From Devosia naphthalenivorans (lineage in GTDB: Bacteria > Pseudomonadota > Alphaproteobacteria > Rhizobiales > Devosiaceae), in NCBI RefSeq assembly GCF_003056355.1, contig NZ_PYVW01000003.1:62001-126000 (forward strand): a DNA stretch of 64,000 bases, read 5' to 3'. Numbering within the stretch: the first letter of the stretch is position 1; the number at the start of each line of letters is the position of its first letter. Made by a program: the position numbers and the translations under genes. Positions 33,675 to 43,345 of the stretch are shown in pieces. Below the pieces are notes generated by a model that ran no database searches, was not told where the DNA came from, and was given only the letters and a program-made list of their open reading frames with translations.

Positions 33675-35420
33675 ATGTCCATCGCCCCTGCCCGCCCCAT
33701 GGCGCGACCTTTCCCGATCAACGGGCGCCTGGCGCTCAAGCTCTTCGTGCTGGCCATCCTGGGCGTGCTCGTTGCGGCGCCACTGCTGCGCATCCTCTTC
33801 GAAACGCTGGCGCCTGACGCCATCACCGCCTGGAGCGACGTTACCCATGGCAGGCTATCGAAGAACCTGCTCTGGCTGCCGCTCGGCAACACGCTGATCC
33901 TGGGCGTCGGGGTGGCCTGCGGCTGCGTGCTTATCGGGGGCTTTCTCGCTTGGCTCGTGGTCATGACCGACATGCCGTTCCGGCGTACCATCGGGCTTCT
34001 GGCCACCCTGCCCTTCATGATCCCCAGCTTTGCCACGGCGCTCGCCTGGGGTTCGCTGTTCCGCAATTCGCGGGTCGGCGGACAGACGGGCTTTCTCGAA
34101 GGCTTGGGATTGACCATTCCCGACTGGCTGGCCTGGGGCATGGTGCCGACGCTAATCGTCCTGATCGCGCACTATTATTCGTTGGCCTTCACAGTCATCG
34201 CCGCGGCGCTTGCGACGGTCAATTCCGACCTGGTCGAAGCCGCACAGATGGCTGGCGCCAAGCGCAGCCGTATCCTGCTCGGCATCGTGTTGCCCGTCGC
34301 CCTCCCCGCAGTCGTGGCCGGAGCGTCGCTGACCTTTGCCGGCGCCGTATCCAATTTCGCAGCCCCTGCCCTACTTGGCCTGCCCGTGCGCATGCAGACC
34401 ATGGCGACCCGCCTCTATGGCCTCATCGAAGTGGGCCAGACCGAGCGCGGCTATGTCGTCGCCATCCTGCTGATCCTGGTTTCGGCGCTGTTCCTGTGGC
34501 TGGGCAACAAGGTCATTTCCGGCCGCCGGTCCTATGCCACCATCACCGGCAAGGGCGGCCGGGCCAAGCGGTTCGAACTGCGCGCCGCGCGGCTGCCGCT
34601 GCTCTCGGTTGCGGGATTGATCTGCCTCCTCACCACGCTCGTCCCGGTGGCAATCCTCATCGCCTCCTCGCTGGCGCCCGCCTCCTCGGCGCTGTTCTCC
34701 AACTGGACGCTGCACTACTGGACCGGGCTCTCCGATCCCTCCATCGCACAGGGCCAGGCAGGCATCTGGTCCAATCCCTTCATCGTGTCGGCGACCGGGC
34801 TCACGGTCGGCTTGGGCATCACCGTGGCCGTCACGACGACCATCATCGGGCTCATCGTCGCCTTCGTGCTGGCCCGCGACGGCAAGGGGCCGCTGGCCGG
34901 CATCATCAACCAGGTCAGCTTCCTGCCGCTGCTGGTGCCTGGCATCGCCTTTGGCGCCGCCTATATCGCGCTGTTCGGCGCGCCGATTGGGCCCTTCCCG
35001 GCACTCTACGGCACCTTCTGGCTGCTGCTCATCGCCGGCACGGCCTATCTGCTGCCTTTTTCGGTGCAGACCGGTCGCGCCGTCATCCAGCAAGTGTCAG
35101 GCGACCTCGACGAAAGTGCCCGCATGACCGGCGCCGGCTTCCTGCGGCGGCTCACCGCCATCACCGTGCCGCTGGCCAGCCGGGGCCTCGCGGCAGGCGG
35201 GTTGATCGTCTTCGTCAAGATCATGCGCGATCTGTCGCTGGTGGTGCTGCTGTTCACCCCGACCACGCCGCTCTTGTCGGTTCTGGCCTACCGCTATGCC
35301 TCGGAAGGCTTCACCCAATTCGCCAATGCCATCACCGTCGTGATCCTCGTGATCTCGATCGCCGCGACCCTGCTTGCCAACCAGTTGCAGGCCAAGTCGC
35401 AGCCCTGGCTCAAATCGTAA
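33675..35420 (+). CDS. ABC transporter permease, two fused permease domains (FbpB/AfuB-like)
   Basis: This 581-residue protein has about twelve membrane segments in two homologous halves. The first half carries an EAA-type loop LVEAAQMAGAKRSRILLGIVLP and the second DESARMTGAGFLRRLTAITVPLA. Both should contact the ATPase. The fused layout is the rule for ferric and AfuB-type transporters. It follows the binding-protein gene after a stem-loop and is 9 bases before the ATPase gene. Confidence 0.93.
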   Translation: MSIAPARPMARPFPINGRLALKLFVLAILGVLVAAPLLRILFETLAPDAITAWSDVTHGRLSKNLLWLPLGNTLILGVGVACGCVLIGGFLAWLVVMTDMPFRRTIGLLATLPFMIPSFATALAWGSLFRNSRVGGQTGFLEGLGLTIPDWLAWGMVPTLIVLIAHYYSLAFTVIAAALATVNSDLVEAAQMAGAKRSRILLGIVLPVALPAVVAGASLTFAGAVSNFAAPALLGLPVRMQTMATRLYGLIEVGQTERGYVVAILLILVSALFLWLGNKVISGRRSYATITGKGGRAKRFELRAARLPLLSVAGLICLLTTLVPVAILIASSLAPASSALFSNWTLHYWTGLSDPSIAQGQAGIWSNPFIVSATGLTVGLGITVAVTTTIIGLIVAFVLARDGKGPLAGIINQVSFLPLLVPGIAFGAAYIALFGAPIGPFPALYGTFWLLLIAGTAYLLPFSVQTGRAVIQQVSGDLDESARMTGAGFLRRLTAITVPLASRGLAAGGLIVFVKIMRDLSLVVLLFTPTTPLLSVLAYRYASEGFTQFANAITVVILVISIAATLLANQLQAKSQPWLKS

Positions 35421-35429
35421 GTCATCATC

Positions 35430-36464
35430 ATGATCCGCATTGAAAAACTGACCAAGACTTTCGACACCTTCCAGGCCGTCGACCACATGTCCTTCGAGGT
35501 ACCGCAAGGCGCCTTTCTGGTGCTGGTCGGCCCTTCCGGCTGCGGCAAATCCACCATGCTGCGCATGCTGGCGGGGCTGGAACTGCCCAGCGGAGGAACG
35601 GTGCAGTTCGGCGACGACACCGTATCGGACGGCGACAAGGGCTGGATGATCGACCCGGCCAAACGCAATACGGGCCTCGTGTTCCAGTCCTATGCGCTCT
35701 GGCCGCACATGACCGTGGCGGGGAATGTCGACTGGCCCCTCAAGGTCGCGGGCATGAGCAAGCCGGACCGGCAGGCGCGCGTCAGCGAAGTGCTGGCCAT
35801 GCTCGGCATCGAGGCACTGGCCGCCCGCTATCCCAACGAGATTTCCGGCGGCCAGCAGCAGCGCGTCGCCATCGCCCGCATGATCGCCCCGCGACCCGCC
35901 ATCCTGCTGTTCGACGAGCCTTTGTCCAACCTTGACGCCAAGCTCCGCGTGGAGATGCGTACTGAACTGCTGCGGGTGCATCGCGCCACTGGAGCGACTT
36001 CGGTCTATGTCACCCATGACCAGGTCGAGGCCATGACCATGGCCAGCCATGTCGCCGTGCTCAATGGCGGCAAGATCGAGCAGTTCGGGACACCGGAGGA
36101 ATTGGTGCGCGACCCGGCCACGGCTTTTGTCGCCACGTTCGTTGGCACGCCACCGGCCAATCTGGTGCCCGTATCCATGCTACCGGAGCAGCACGCCAAG
36201 GGCCTGCGGGCCGACGCCCTGGCCATGTATCGGCCCGAGAATATCACGAGCAGCGCCGAGGCCTCGGCCAACAGCATGGCGTTTGAATTTGCCGAAGCCA
36301 GCCCGGTCGCGGGCCGCACCATGTTGACGGGAACGCAGGGTCCGCTACGCGTCACTGCCGTGGTCGACAATGCGCCCCGCCTGCAGATAGGCGACATGGT
36401 GCATTTTGGCCTGCCGGAAACTCCTGCCGCGATGTTCGCCCCCAATGGGGAGCGCCTGTCATGA
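35430..36464 (+). CDS. ABC transporter ATP-binding protein
   Basis: This 344-residue protein has Walker [12 protein letters not shown]-loop VFQSYALWPHMT, signature ISGGQQQRVAIARMI, Walker [13 protein letters not shown] and switch His in [12 protein letters not shown]-terminal regulatory OB-like domain (TOBE-type) starts near 240. It energises the fused permease. Its stop overlaps the phosphatase start (ATGA), suggesting coupled translation. Confidence 0.93.
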   Translation: MIRIEKLTKTFDTFQAVDHMSFEVPQGAFLVLVGPSGCGKSTMLRMLAGLELPSGGTVQFGDDTVSDGDKGWMIDPAKRNTGLVFQSYALWPHMTVAGNVDWPLKVAGMSKPDRQARVSEVLAMLGIEALAARYPNEISGGQQQRVAIARMIAPRPAILLFDEPLSNLDAKLRVEMRTELLRVHRATGATSVYVTHDQVEAMTMASHVAVLNGGKIEQFGTPEELVRDPATAFVATFVGTPPANLVPVSMLPEQHAKGLRADALAMYRPENITSSAEASANSMAFEFAEASPVAGRTMLTGTQGPLRVTAVVDNAPRLQIGDMVHFGLPETPAAMFAPNGERLS

Positions 36465-37063
36465 GGCGGCTTTTCCTTGTCCGCCACGGCGAATCCGAAT
36501 GGAACGCGGTTCGTCGCCTGCAGGGACAGGCCGATATTGCGCTGTCGTCCCAGGGCGAGGCGCAAGCGATTGCCTTGGCAGCGACAGTGGCGCAACTGGC
36601 GCCTGACCGTGTCATAACTTCGGACCTGCGCCGCGCACATCAGACCGCGTCCCTGCTGGGCTACCCAGATGCCCGGCAGGATGCCAGGCTGCGCGAGGTC
36701 AATGTTGGCGATTGGACCGGCCTTCCGATTGCCGACATCATCGCTGCGGATGCTGAGGCCTATCGAGGCTGGCGCGCCGGAACTTTTGCACCCCCCGGGG
36801 GCGAACACTGGCAGGACTTCTCCCTGCGCACGGCCAATGCTGTGCTGAGCGAGTCCGGGACGGCCAAGAGGCTACTGGTGGTCTGCCACGGCGGGGTCAT
36901 TCGGGCGCTACTTCAAACCCTGCTGGGGCTCGCACCGAAGCGCATCATCCCCGTGGGACCGGGGAGCCTGACCATCCTTGCCAACAAGCCGGCCGAGACC
37001 GAAATGCGCCTCGAAGTTTTCAACTTCGCCCCAGGCGGGCCGGTGCTTGATGCGCCGGACTGA
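36461..37063 (+). CDS. Histidine phosphatase family protein (phosphoglycerate-mutase-like)
   Basis: This 200-residue protein has the catalytic RHG motif FLVRHGESEWN (His9 phosphoacceptor), LREVNVGDWTGLP, and the second His in VVCHGGVIRALLQ. There is no signal peptide, so it is cytoplasmic. The start overlaps the ATPase stop by four bases. Small members of this family dephosphorylate sugar phosphates and similar compounds. In this operon it may remove phosphate from an imported or intracellular sugar phosphate. The true substrate is not known. Confidence 0.88.
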   Translation: MRRLFLVRHGESEWNAVRRLQGQADIALSSQGEAQAIALAATVAQLAPDRVITSDLRRAHQTASLLGYPDARQDARLREVNVGDWTGLPIADIIAADAEAYRGWRAGTFAPPGGEHWQDFSLRTANAVLSESGTAKRLLVVCHGGVIRALLQTLLGLAPKRIIPVGPGSLTILANKPAETEMRLEVFNFAPGGPVLDAPD

Positions 37064-37159
37064 CTAAGGTTTCAAATCGGGCCCAAAACGCACCGCTCAG
37101 GTCTGCCTGACTGCTGAGTTCATGCCCACACCTCAGCCGGCACCGAACTTTGGCCGTCC

Positions 37160-38227
37160 TCAATTCTCGCTCAAGCGGGTGCCGGTTTCCCTGTCGAAGA
37201 CGTAGACCTGCTGTGGAGACGTGTAGAGCGTCAGGTTGGTTTCCGCCTCGACCAGGTCGTCGCCGCTGACGGTCACGACAGTGGGCTGTCCAGCTAGGTC
37301 AACGGTGACAAACGTCTGGCCGCCCGTGGGCTCAACAATGCTGACGGGCCCGGTCAGGCCCGGCCCCTGGCCTGTGCGCTGGAAGTGCTCGGGGCGGACA
37401 CCCACGGTTACGGGCTGCCCCTCTGTCAGGCGGGACGCGGGCCGGAACTCGAATGATACGCCCGGCGCCGTTCGGGCCGCGCCACCGACGATGGTTGCCT
37501 CGAAAAAGTTCATGGCTGGTGAGCCGATGAAGCCGGCTACAAATGTATTTGCCGGCTGCCGATACAGCTCCATTGGCGACCCGGCTTGCTGGATGATGCC
37601 CTTGTTGAGCACCACGACACGATCGGCCAGCGTCATGGCCTCGACCTGGTCATGGGTCACGTAGACCGAGGTAACGCCAACCTTCTTGTGCAATTGCTTG
37701 ATCTCGGAGCGCATCTGCACCCGCAGTTTCGCATCCAGATTGGACAAGGGCTCATCGAACAGGAACACGGATGGGTCGCGAACCAATGCGCGGCCCATGG
37801 CAACGCGCTGGCGTTGACCGCCCGAGAGTTGACTTGGTTTGCGGTCGAGCAGCGGCTCAAGCTCAAGCATGGTGGCAGCGGCTCTTACACGCCGGTCGAT
37901 TTCGGCCTTTGGCTTGCCCGCCAGTTCCAGATTGAAGGCCATGTTGCGGTAGACGTTCATGTGTGGATAGAGCGCGTAGCTCTGGAACACCATGGCGATG
38001 TTGCGCTCCTTGGGCGTGAGGTCGTTGACGATCTCACCCCCGATCGAAATGTCGCCGCCCGTTATGTCCTCCAGGCCGGCGATCATGCGCAAAATCGTGG
38101 ATTTGCCGCAGCCGGAGGGACCGACAAGCGCCACAAACTCACCGTCAGTGACCTCAAGGTTGATCCCCTCGATCACGGACACGGCGCCGTAGCTCTTGGA
38201 GATGTTGCGCAGCTCAAGACCGGCCAT
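37160..38227 (-). CDS. Sugar ABC transporter ATP-binding protein (UgpC/MsmK type)
   Basis: This 355-residue protein has Walker [11 protein letters not shown], signature [16 protein letters not shown], Walker [13 protein letters not shown], switch [14 protein letters not shown] and a C-terminal TOBE/OB domain (about 240-350) typical of MalK/UgpC proteins. It is the last gene of the minus-strand sugar operon, 12 bases after the second permease gene. Proteins of this type can serve several sugar importers. The strand is convergent with the phosphatase gene upstream. Confidence 0.93.
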   Translation of the reverse strand: MAGLELRNISKSYGAVSVIEGINLEVTDGEFVALVGPSGCGKSTILRMIAGLEDITGGDISIGGEIVNDLTPKERNIAMVFQSYALYPHMNVYRNMAFNLELAGKPKAEIDRRVRAAATMLELEPLLDRKPSQLSGGQRQRVAMGRALVRDPSVFLFDEPLSNLDAKLRVQMRSEIKQLHKKVGVTSVYVTHDQVEAMTLADRVVVLNKGIIQQAGSPMELYRQPANTFVAGFIGSPAMNFFEATIVGGAARTAPGVSFEFRPASRLTEGQPVTVGVRPEHFQRTGQGPGLTGPVSIVEPTGGQTFVTVDLAGQPTVVTVSGDDLVEAETNLTLYTSPQQVYVFDRETGTRLSEN

Positions 38228-38239
38228 GATGAACTCCGA

Positions 38240-39115
38240 TTATTTGACGGCGCCAGCGGTCAGGCCGGCAATGATGTGTTTCTGCGCGACAAAGAACACG
38301 ATGATGGTGGGGGTGATGGTCAGCGTGATGAACGCCAGGATCAATTGCCAATCGGTGCTGAACTCGCCCCGGTAGACCATGATGCCCAGGGGCCAGGGGT
38401 ATTTGGATTCCGAATTGAGCAGGATCAGCGGCAGGATGTAGCTGTTCCAGCTTCCCACGAAGGAAATGATGCCGACCGTTGCGATGATGGGGCGACTGAG
38501 CGGCAGGGTTATGTGCCAGAAGAACCGGAAATATCCGGCCCCATCCACGAAGGCCGCGTCGAACAGTTCCAATGGCATGCCGCGGAAGTAGTTGCGGAAA
38601 AGCAGGATACTCATGCCGAGCCCAAAAGCGGCTTGAGGCAGGACGACCCCCCAATAGGTATCGAGGAGGCCCAGGTCGCGAATGCGGATAAAGAGCGGCA
38701 GGATGGCGGTGGCTGCCGGGAACATCAGCCCGATCAGGAAGTAGTTGAGCAGGTGCTGGGAGCCAAAGAACTTCACATGGGCAAAGACGAATGCCGCCAT
38801 CGCCGCCAGGGTCAGTACCAGGAAGACGGTGAGCCCGGCGATCAGGAGCGAATTGCCCATTTGAAGCCAATAGCGTTGGCTGACGAGGATGTCGGTATAG
38901 TTGGAAAACATCCAGGTTTGCGGCAACCCAAAGGCGTTGCCGCGCAAATCGCCCAGCGTCTTGAAACCGCCCAAGGCGGTGGTGACGAGCGGAACCAGCA
39001 CCACGGCTGCCACGATCAACAGCGCGGCATAGAGATAGGTCCTGGTGCGAATGCCCAGGCTGTGCCCGCTGGTGGGCGCGGAAGCGGCGTCGATGGGTGG
39101 GGCGGTGTCAGTCAT
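38240..39115 (-). CDS. Sugar ABC transporter permease (MalG type)
   Basis: This 291-residue protein has six membrane segments and the MalG-type EAA loop MPLELFDAAFVDGAGYFRFFWHITLPLSRP. It carries the sugar across the inner membrane together with the MalF-type partner. Its start overlaps the end of the partner gene by eight bases. It belongs to the carbohydrate uptake transporter-1 family. Confidence 0.93.
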   Translation of the reverse strand: MTDTAPPIDAASAPTSGHSLGIRTRTYLYAALLIVAAVVLVPLVTTALGGFKTLGDLRGNAFGLPQTWMFSNYTDILVSQRYWLQMGNSLLIAGLTVFLVLTLAAMAAFVFAHVKFFGSQHLLNYFLIGLMFPAATAILPLFIRIRDLGLLDTYWGVVLPQAAFGLGMSILLFRNYFRGMPLELFDAAFVDGAGYFRFFWHITLPLSRPIIATVGIISFVGSWNSYILPLILLNSESKYPWPLGIMVYRGEFSTDWQLILAFITLTITPTIIVFFVAQKHIIAGLTAGAVK

Positions 39116-40043
39116 TGCGCATGAATATCCGCTTGTAGCTGAACGCGAGGGTGACGCAGATCACGAACAGCACGACGCCAACCGCCGAGCCGAAGCCGAC
39201 CTGCATCCGCATTACGCCGAAACTGTAGAGGAAGGTGACCAGCGTCTGGGTTGAGTTCGAGGGCCCCCCGCCTGTCAGGGGCATGATCATGTCGAACAGT
39301 TGCAATGAACCGACCACCGCAAAGAACACCGACAACCGGACAGTCGACCCCAGCAATGGCAGGGTGACCTTCATGAATTTCTGCCAGCCGGTGGCGCCAT
39401 CGATATCGGCGGCTTCCAGCACGCTCTTGTCGATGGCTTGCAGGCCAGCGATGAACAGCATCATGTGGAAGCCGAAATACTTCCAGACGATCACGCCCAG
39501 AACAGCGTAGAACGCTACGTTCTTGTCAGCGAGCCAGAATGGCGGCTCCTGACCGAAGAACTCCGCGATGTTGGCGACCAGGCCAAACTCGCCGTCATAT
39601 ACAAAGCGCCAGATCATGCCGGCGGCAACGTCGGCGAGCACATAGGGTAAAAAGAAGATCAGGCGAAAGACCAGGGCGCCTTTGATGTGCTTGGTGACCA
39701 TTGTCGCGAGCCAAAGCGCCAGCGGGATCTGGATGCAGATCGAAGCGACGATGATCAAACCATTGTTGACCAGGGCGTTGCGGAACGCGCTTTGCCTGAA
39801 GATCAGCTCGTAGTTCTTCCAGCCCACCCATTGGTCAGGCAGCCCATAGCCGTTCCAGTTGAAGAACGAGTACCAGGCCGCCTCCCCCATCGGCAGGATG
39901 ACAAAGAGCGTAAATAGAAGGAGAGCGGGCGGCAGGAACAGGATGATGACAGGCCACTTGCCGCGCATCCCGGAGCGGCGAGCCCGGGCGCGCGTGGTAG
40001 CTGCTGGTACGCTGAGGGCCGGAGCGGGCGCAATCTGGCTCAT
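39108..40043 (-). CDS. Sugar ABC transporter permease (MalF type)
   Basis: This 311-residue protein has six membrane segments. A basic N-terminal tail is followed by ILFLPPALLLFTLFVILP, and the EAA loop reads VLEAADIDGATGWQKFMKVTLPLLG. It forms the permease pair with the following gene. The 63-base gap before it contains a stem-loop at 40077-40098. Confidence 0.93.
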   Translation of the reverse strand: MSQIAPAPALSVPAATTRARARRSGMRGKWPVIILFLPPALLLFTLFVILPMGEAAWYSFFNWNGYGLPDQWVGWKNYELIFRQSAFRNALVNNGLIIVASICIQIPLALWLATMVTKHIKGALVFRLIFFLPYVLADVAAGMIWRFVYDGEFGLVANIAEFFGQEPPFWLADKNVAFYAVLGVIVWKYFGFHMMLFIAGLQAIDKSVLEAADIDGATGWQKFMKVTLPLLGSTVRLSVFFAVVGSLQLFDMIMPLTGGGPSNSTQTLVTFLYSFGVMRMQVGFGSAVGVVLFVICVTLAFSYKRIFMRND

Positions 40044-40076
40044 GGAAACCTATCGGCTTGACGAACGAACGGAGGA

Positions 40077-40098
40077 GGCGGCCCGGGAGAGAGCCGCC
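40077..40098 (-). terminator. Stem-loop after the sugar-binding-protein gene
   Basis: Inverted repeat GGCGGC/GCCGCC with a 10-base loop, between the binding-protein and first permease genes on the minus strand. It is likely an mRNA-stabilising or attenuating structure. Confidence 0.5.
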
Positions 40099-40106
40099 CC
40101 CACAGC

Positions 40107-41399
40107 TTACATTTCCATCGAGAAGGCATCCTGGATCTGCTGGAGCGCGTCTTCAGGCGTCACGCCACCCGAGACCAGTTCCACGGACATGTCATTGACC
40201 ACGCGGCCAACGTTTGGTCCCAGATCCTGATCGAGATAGTTCTGGTGCCAGGTGGCCTTGGCCATCTGGGCAGCGCTATCGGCAAGGCTCGGGTCCTTCA
40301 CATTCGCGTCCGACCCGACAGCCGTGGGCAGAACATTGTTGCGTTCCGCCAGCAGCGGCGCGCTTTCGATGGTCATGTAGTGGATGAAGTCTTCGGTTTC
40401 GGCCGGTGCATCCTTGGTGACGACCCAACCATTGAGGCCGCCCAGATCGTCGGTGATGACACCAGCGCCGCCATCGACCAATGGGAAGGGGAAACGCCCG
40501 ATCTGGTCCTGTGCCAGGCCCTTGCCATCGGTGGCCGAGTTGGCCTGGTTGGACGCAGTTGCCATGTTCTCAAAGCCCAGCACCATGGCGGCGCGGCCAT
40601 CGGCGAAAACGGCTTGGGTATCCGGCCAGGTGGCGCCGAGATAGCCGTCCTGGAATGGCTCGAGAGCGCCAAGATCGGCCAGGTGCTGGCTGGCCTTGAC
40701 AAAGCCCTCGCCCTGGAAGCCTTCGCCGGCTTTCGCGGCTTCGAAGCCATCCTTGCCCAGCTCGCGCATGGCCAGATAGCTCCAGTAGAAATGGATCGGC
40801 CATTTGTCGCCACCACCACCAGCGATTGGCGTCAGTCCCGCGTCCTTGAGCTTTTGCACCGCGGCGAGGAAATCATCCCAGGTCTGGATCGAAGTGGCAT
40901 CGACGCCCGCTTCTTCGAACATCGCCTTGTTGTAGAAGAAGGACACGAGGCCCGATTGCACCGGGGCAGCCCATACCTTGCCGTCGATGCTCAAGCCATC
41001 GATTGCGGCAGGACTGACTGCGTTGCGCCACGCGCCGCCGTCAGCATCAATTGCAGCGGTCAGATCGCGGATAGCACCGGTTTCGGACTGCGCCTTCAAT
41101 ACGCCGCCGCCCCAGGAATAGAACATGGAAGGCGCTTCACTGGACTGCAGCAGCGTCGGCAGCTTGGCCTTGAAAGCTTCGTTTTCCAGGAACTGGAACT
41201 CGATATCGACGCCCGGATTGGCTTCCTCGTAGGACGCAGCGATGTCCTCCCAGGTGGCGAGGCGGTCGGGGTTGGCTTCCAGATGAAGCCATTTGATGGT
41301 CGTCTGGGCATTCGCCGGCACACTTGCAGCCAGCAACGCCAGAGCGCTGAGGGCAAAAAGCCCCCGCTGCCGCGCAAGGCGGCCAAAATTGATGAACAT
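40107..41399 (-). CDS. Sugar ABC transporter substrate-binding protein (family 1)
   Basis: This 430-residue periplasmic protein has a signal peptide ending near NANA-QTT (ASVPANA). The family-1 pattern begins TIKWLHLEANPDRLATWEDIAASYEEANPG. The sugar-binding cleft region includes KVWAAPVQSGLVSFFYNKAMFEEAGVD. It is preceded by GGAGGAGAAG. The ligand is probably a sugar that is processed by the ThuA, Gfo/Idh/MocA and enolase-superfamily proteins encoded just upstream. The specific sugar cannot be read. Confidence 0.92.
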   Translation of the reverse strand: MFINFGRLARQRGLFALSALALLAASVPANAQTTIKWLHLEANPDRLATWEDIAASYEEANPGVDIEFQFLENEAFKAKLPTLLQSSEAPSMFYSWGGGVLKAQSETGAIRDLTAAIDADGGAWRNAVSPAAIDGLSIDGKVWAAPVQSGLVSFFYNKAMFEEAGVDATSIQTWDDFLAAVQKLKDAGLTPIAGGGGDKWPIHFYWSYLAMRELGKDGFEAAKAGEGFQGEGFVKASQHLADLGALEPFQDGYLGATWPDTQAVFADGRAAMVLGFENMATASNQANSATDGKGLAQDQIGRFPFPLVDGGAGVITDDLGGLNGWVVTKDAPAETEDFIHYMTIESAPLLAERNNVLPTAVGSDANVKDPSLADSAAQMAKATWHQNYLDQDLGPNVGRVVNDMSVELVSGGVTPEDALQQIQDAFSMEM

Positions 41400-41496
41400 G
41401 AGCTTCTCCTCCCGGGTTCTACGCCCCGTAGTTCATGAGCCTGCGTCCTTGATGCACGTAAGTCAAGACTAAAGCATACGTAAAGGCGGGGCACAT

Positions 41497-42138
41497 TCAG
41501 CGCGCCGCCCAGTTCATCCCGCGCCGCAAGATCGTCTTCATCTGAGGCACCTCGAACTCGCTCGCCACATGGCCCAGCGAGGAATAAAACACCCGTCCCT
41601 GACCGTGCTGGCGCTTCCAGACCACCGGCATGACGACGCCGTCGATCCAGGGAGCATGATCGCCGTTGAACGTGGTCGTCGCCAGCACCTGATTGCTGGG
41701 ATCGGCGTGCATGTAGTACTGCTCCGAGCGATAGGGGAACCGCTCTATTCCGGCCATCACGGGATCGTCGCTCGCGGTGACATCCACGTGGTAGTCGATG
41801 ATGTTGCCGGGATGGGCGACCCACTGGCCGCCCACCATGAACTGGTACTCCACGGCATCGCGGAACGCATCTGCCATGCCACCATGATAGCCGGCCAGCC
41901 CCACGCCACCGCGGACAGCCTCCTCCAGATTGCTGACCTCATCCTTTTCGATCTTGCTCATGGTGAAAATCGGCACGATCAGGCTGTAATCCCTGATGGC
42001 GGGGTCCGCGAATGCCCGCGTCGTATTCTCCAGCCGGACGTCGAAGCCGTCCTCCTCGAGAAATGCCTGGATGATTTCCGCGCCCTGACGCGGCTCATGG
42101 CCTTCCCAGCCTCCCCAAACGATAAGTGCCTGGCGCAT
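41497..42138 (-). CDS. thuA: ThuA-domain protein
   Basis: This 213-residue protein has the ThuA fold, a class I amidotransferase-like domain. It begins MRQALIVWGGWEGHEPRQGAEII and contains GLAGYHGGMADAFRD, EYQFMVGGQWVAHPG and GRVFYSSLGHVASEFEVP. ThuA proteins act with ThuB, a Gfo/Idh/MocA dehydrogenase, in 3-keto-disaccharide metabolism of rhizobia. Here the next upstream gene is a Gfo/Idh/MocA protein, so a similar two-step conversion is likely. The start at 42138 was chosen because longer readings overlap that gene. Confidence 0.88.
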   Translation of the reverse strand: MRQALIVWGGWEGHEPRQGAEIIQAFLEEDGFDVRLENTTRAFADPAIRDYSLIVPIFTMSKIEKDEVSNLEEAVRGGVGLAGYHGGMADAFRDAVEYQFMVGGQWVAHPGNIIDYHVDVTASDDPVMAGIERFPYRSEQYYMHADPSNQVLATTTFNGDHAPWIDGVVMPVVWKRQHGQGRVFYSSLGHVASEFEVPQMKTILRRGMNWAAR

Positions 42139-42179
42139 TGGTTTTCCTGTTGTTTTGCGTTGCAAATCGGCTTGGCTGT

Positions 42180-43277
42180 TCAAGCCAATTGGCCGTTCGA
42201 CAAGGATGTCGAGAGCGGCTCCGGCCGGTCGAGCGTGGTGGACATGGAGACGGCTTTGCCGGTTTCGGCGGATGTGCCAAACGCTTCCATGACCTCGAGG
42301 ACATGCAAGGCCAGCTCGCCATTGCAGCGATGCGCCCGACCAGTCACCAGCGCGGCGGCCATATCGGCCAGCCCGATCGAGCGGAAATTGCCATCCCAGT
42401 ATGGCTGGTCCGTTGCGACGTTCTTCCACTCGCCGCCCTTTTCGAGCAGCTCCACCTGGCCGCCGAAATGGTTCGGGTCGGGAACGATCAGCGAGCCATC
42501 CGTTCCGTAGATCTCGAGCGGCAGATGCCTGTGGCCCGCCACGTCGAAGCTCATGCTGACCTGCACCACGGCACCGCTGGCGAAAATCAGCGTGCCGGCA
42601 ACATGGGTGGGCACATGAACCGGAATGACCTCGCCAGCCCGTTCCTTGGCCGTGATCGTGCGGGTCTGGCGCAGCATCGTCGCGACGCCCAGCACTTGCT
42701 TGACCGGGCCCAGCAGGTTGACCAGATCGGTGATGTAGTAAGGTCCCATGTCCAGCATGGGGCCGCCCCCCTGGTCATAGTAAAAGCCCGGGTTCGGGTG
42801 CCAGCGCTCATGGCCGGGACACATGAAATAGGCGGTGCCGCCCACTATTTGCCCCAGCGCGCCACTATCAACGACGTGGCGGGCGGTCTGGTGAGAGCCG
42901 CCCAGGAAAGTATCAGGCGCCGAACCGACCCGCAGCCCTTTTTGGGCAGCTGCGTCGACCAGCCGCTTGCCTTCGGCAAAGGCTATCCCCAGCGGCTTCT
43001 CGGAGTAGACATGCTTGCCCGCCTCGATGGCACGCAAGCCCACCTCGACGTGTGCGCGCGGAATGGTCAGGTTCAAAATGATGTCGATCGAAGGATCGCC
43101 AAAGATATCATCGAGCGCGACCGCACGCAGTCCGAACTCCTGCCCGCGAGCCTTGCTGACGTCCGGGTTCAGGTCGGCGACCGCCCTTATATCCAGCACG
43201 GGAAAATTCTGTGCAGCCTTGAGATATGCCGCCGAGATATTGCCCAGGCCAACAATGCCGATACCCACTTTATCCAT
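42180..43277 (-). CDS. Gfo/Idh/MocA-family oxidoreductase
   Basis: This 365-residue protein has an N-terminal NAD(P)-binding Rossmann domain (KVGIGIVGLGNISAAYL), the family EKP motif in HVYSEKPLGIAF and the C-terminal substrate domain with GGGPMLDMGPYYITDLVNLLGP, where the His/Asp pair of many members is represented by Asp-Met-Gly. It should oxidise a hydroxyl of a sugar or inositol-like compound. It lies between the enolase-superfamily gene and thuA. The pairing with ThuA recalls rhizobial ThuA/ThuB. Confidence 0.9.
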   Translation of the reverse strand: MDKVGIGIVGLGNISAAYLKAAQNFPVLDIRAVADLNPDVSKARGQEFGLRAVALDDIFGDPSIDIILNLTIPRAHVEVGLRAIEAGKHVYSEKPLGIAFAEGKRLVDAAAQKGLRVGSAPDTFLGGSHQTARHVVDSGALGQIVGGTAYFMCPGHERWHPNPGFYYDQGGGPMLDMGPYYITDLVNLLGPVKQVLGVATMLRQTRTITAKERAGEVIPVHVPTHVAGTLIFASGAVVQVSMSFDVAGHRHLPLEIYGTDGSLIVPDPNHFGGQVELLEKGGEWKNVATDQPYWDGNFRSIGLADMAAALVTGRAHRCNGELALHVLEVMEAFGTSAETGKAVSMSTTLDRPEPLSTSLSNGQLA

Positions 43278-43345
43278 GATGTACTTCCTCTAAATCTTGT
43301 CACCTGAGGCGCAGGTCCCCTGCCCGCGCCTGTTGGAATGAGCGG

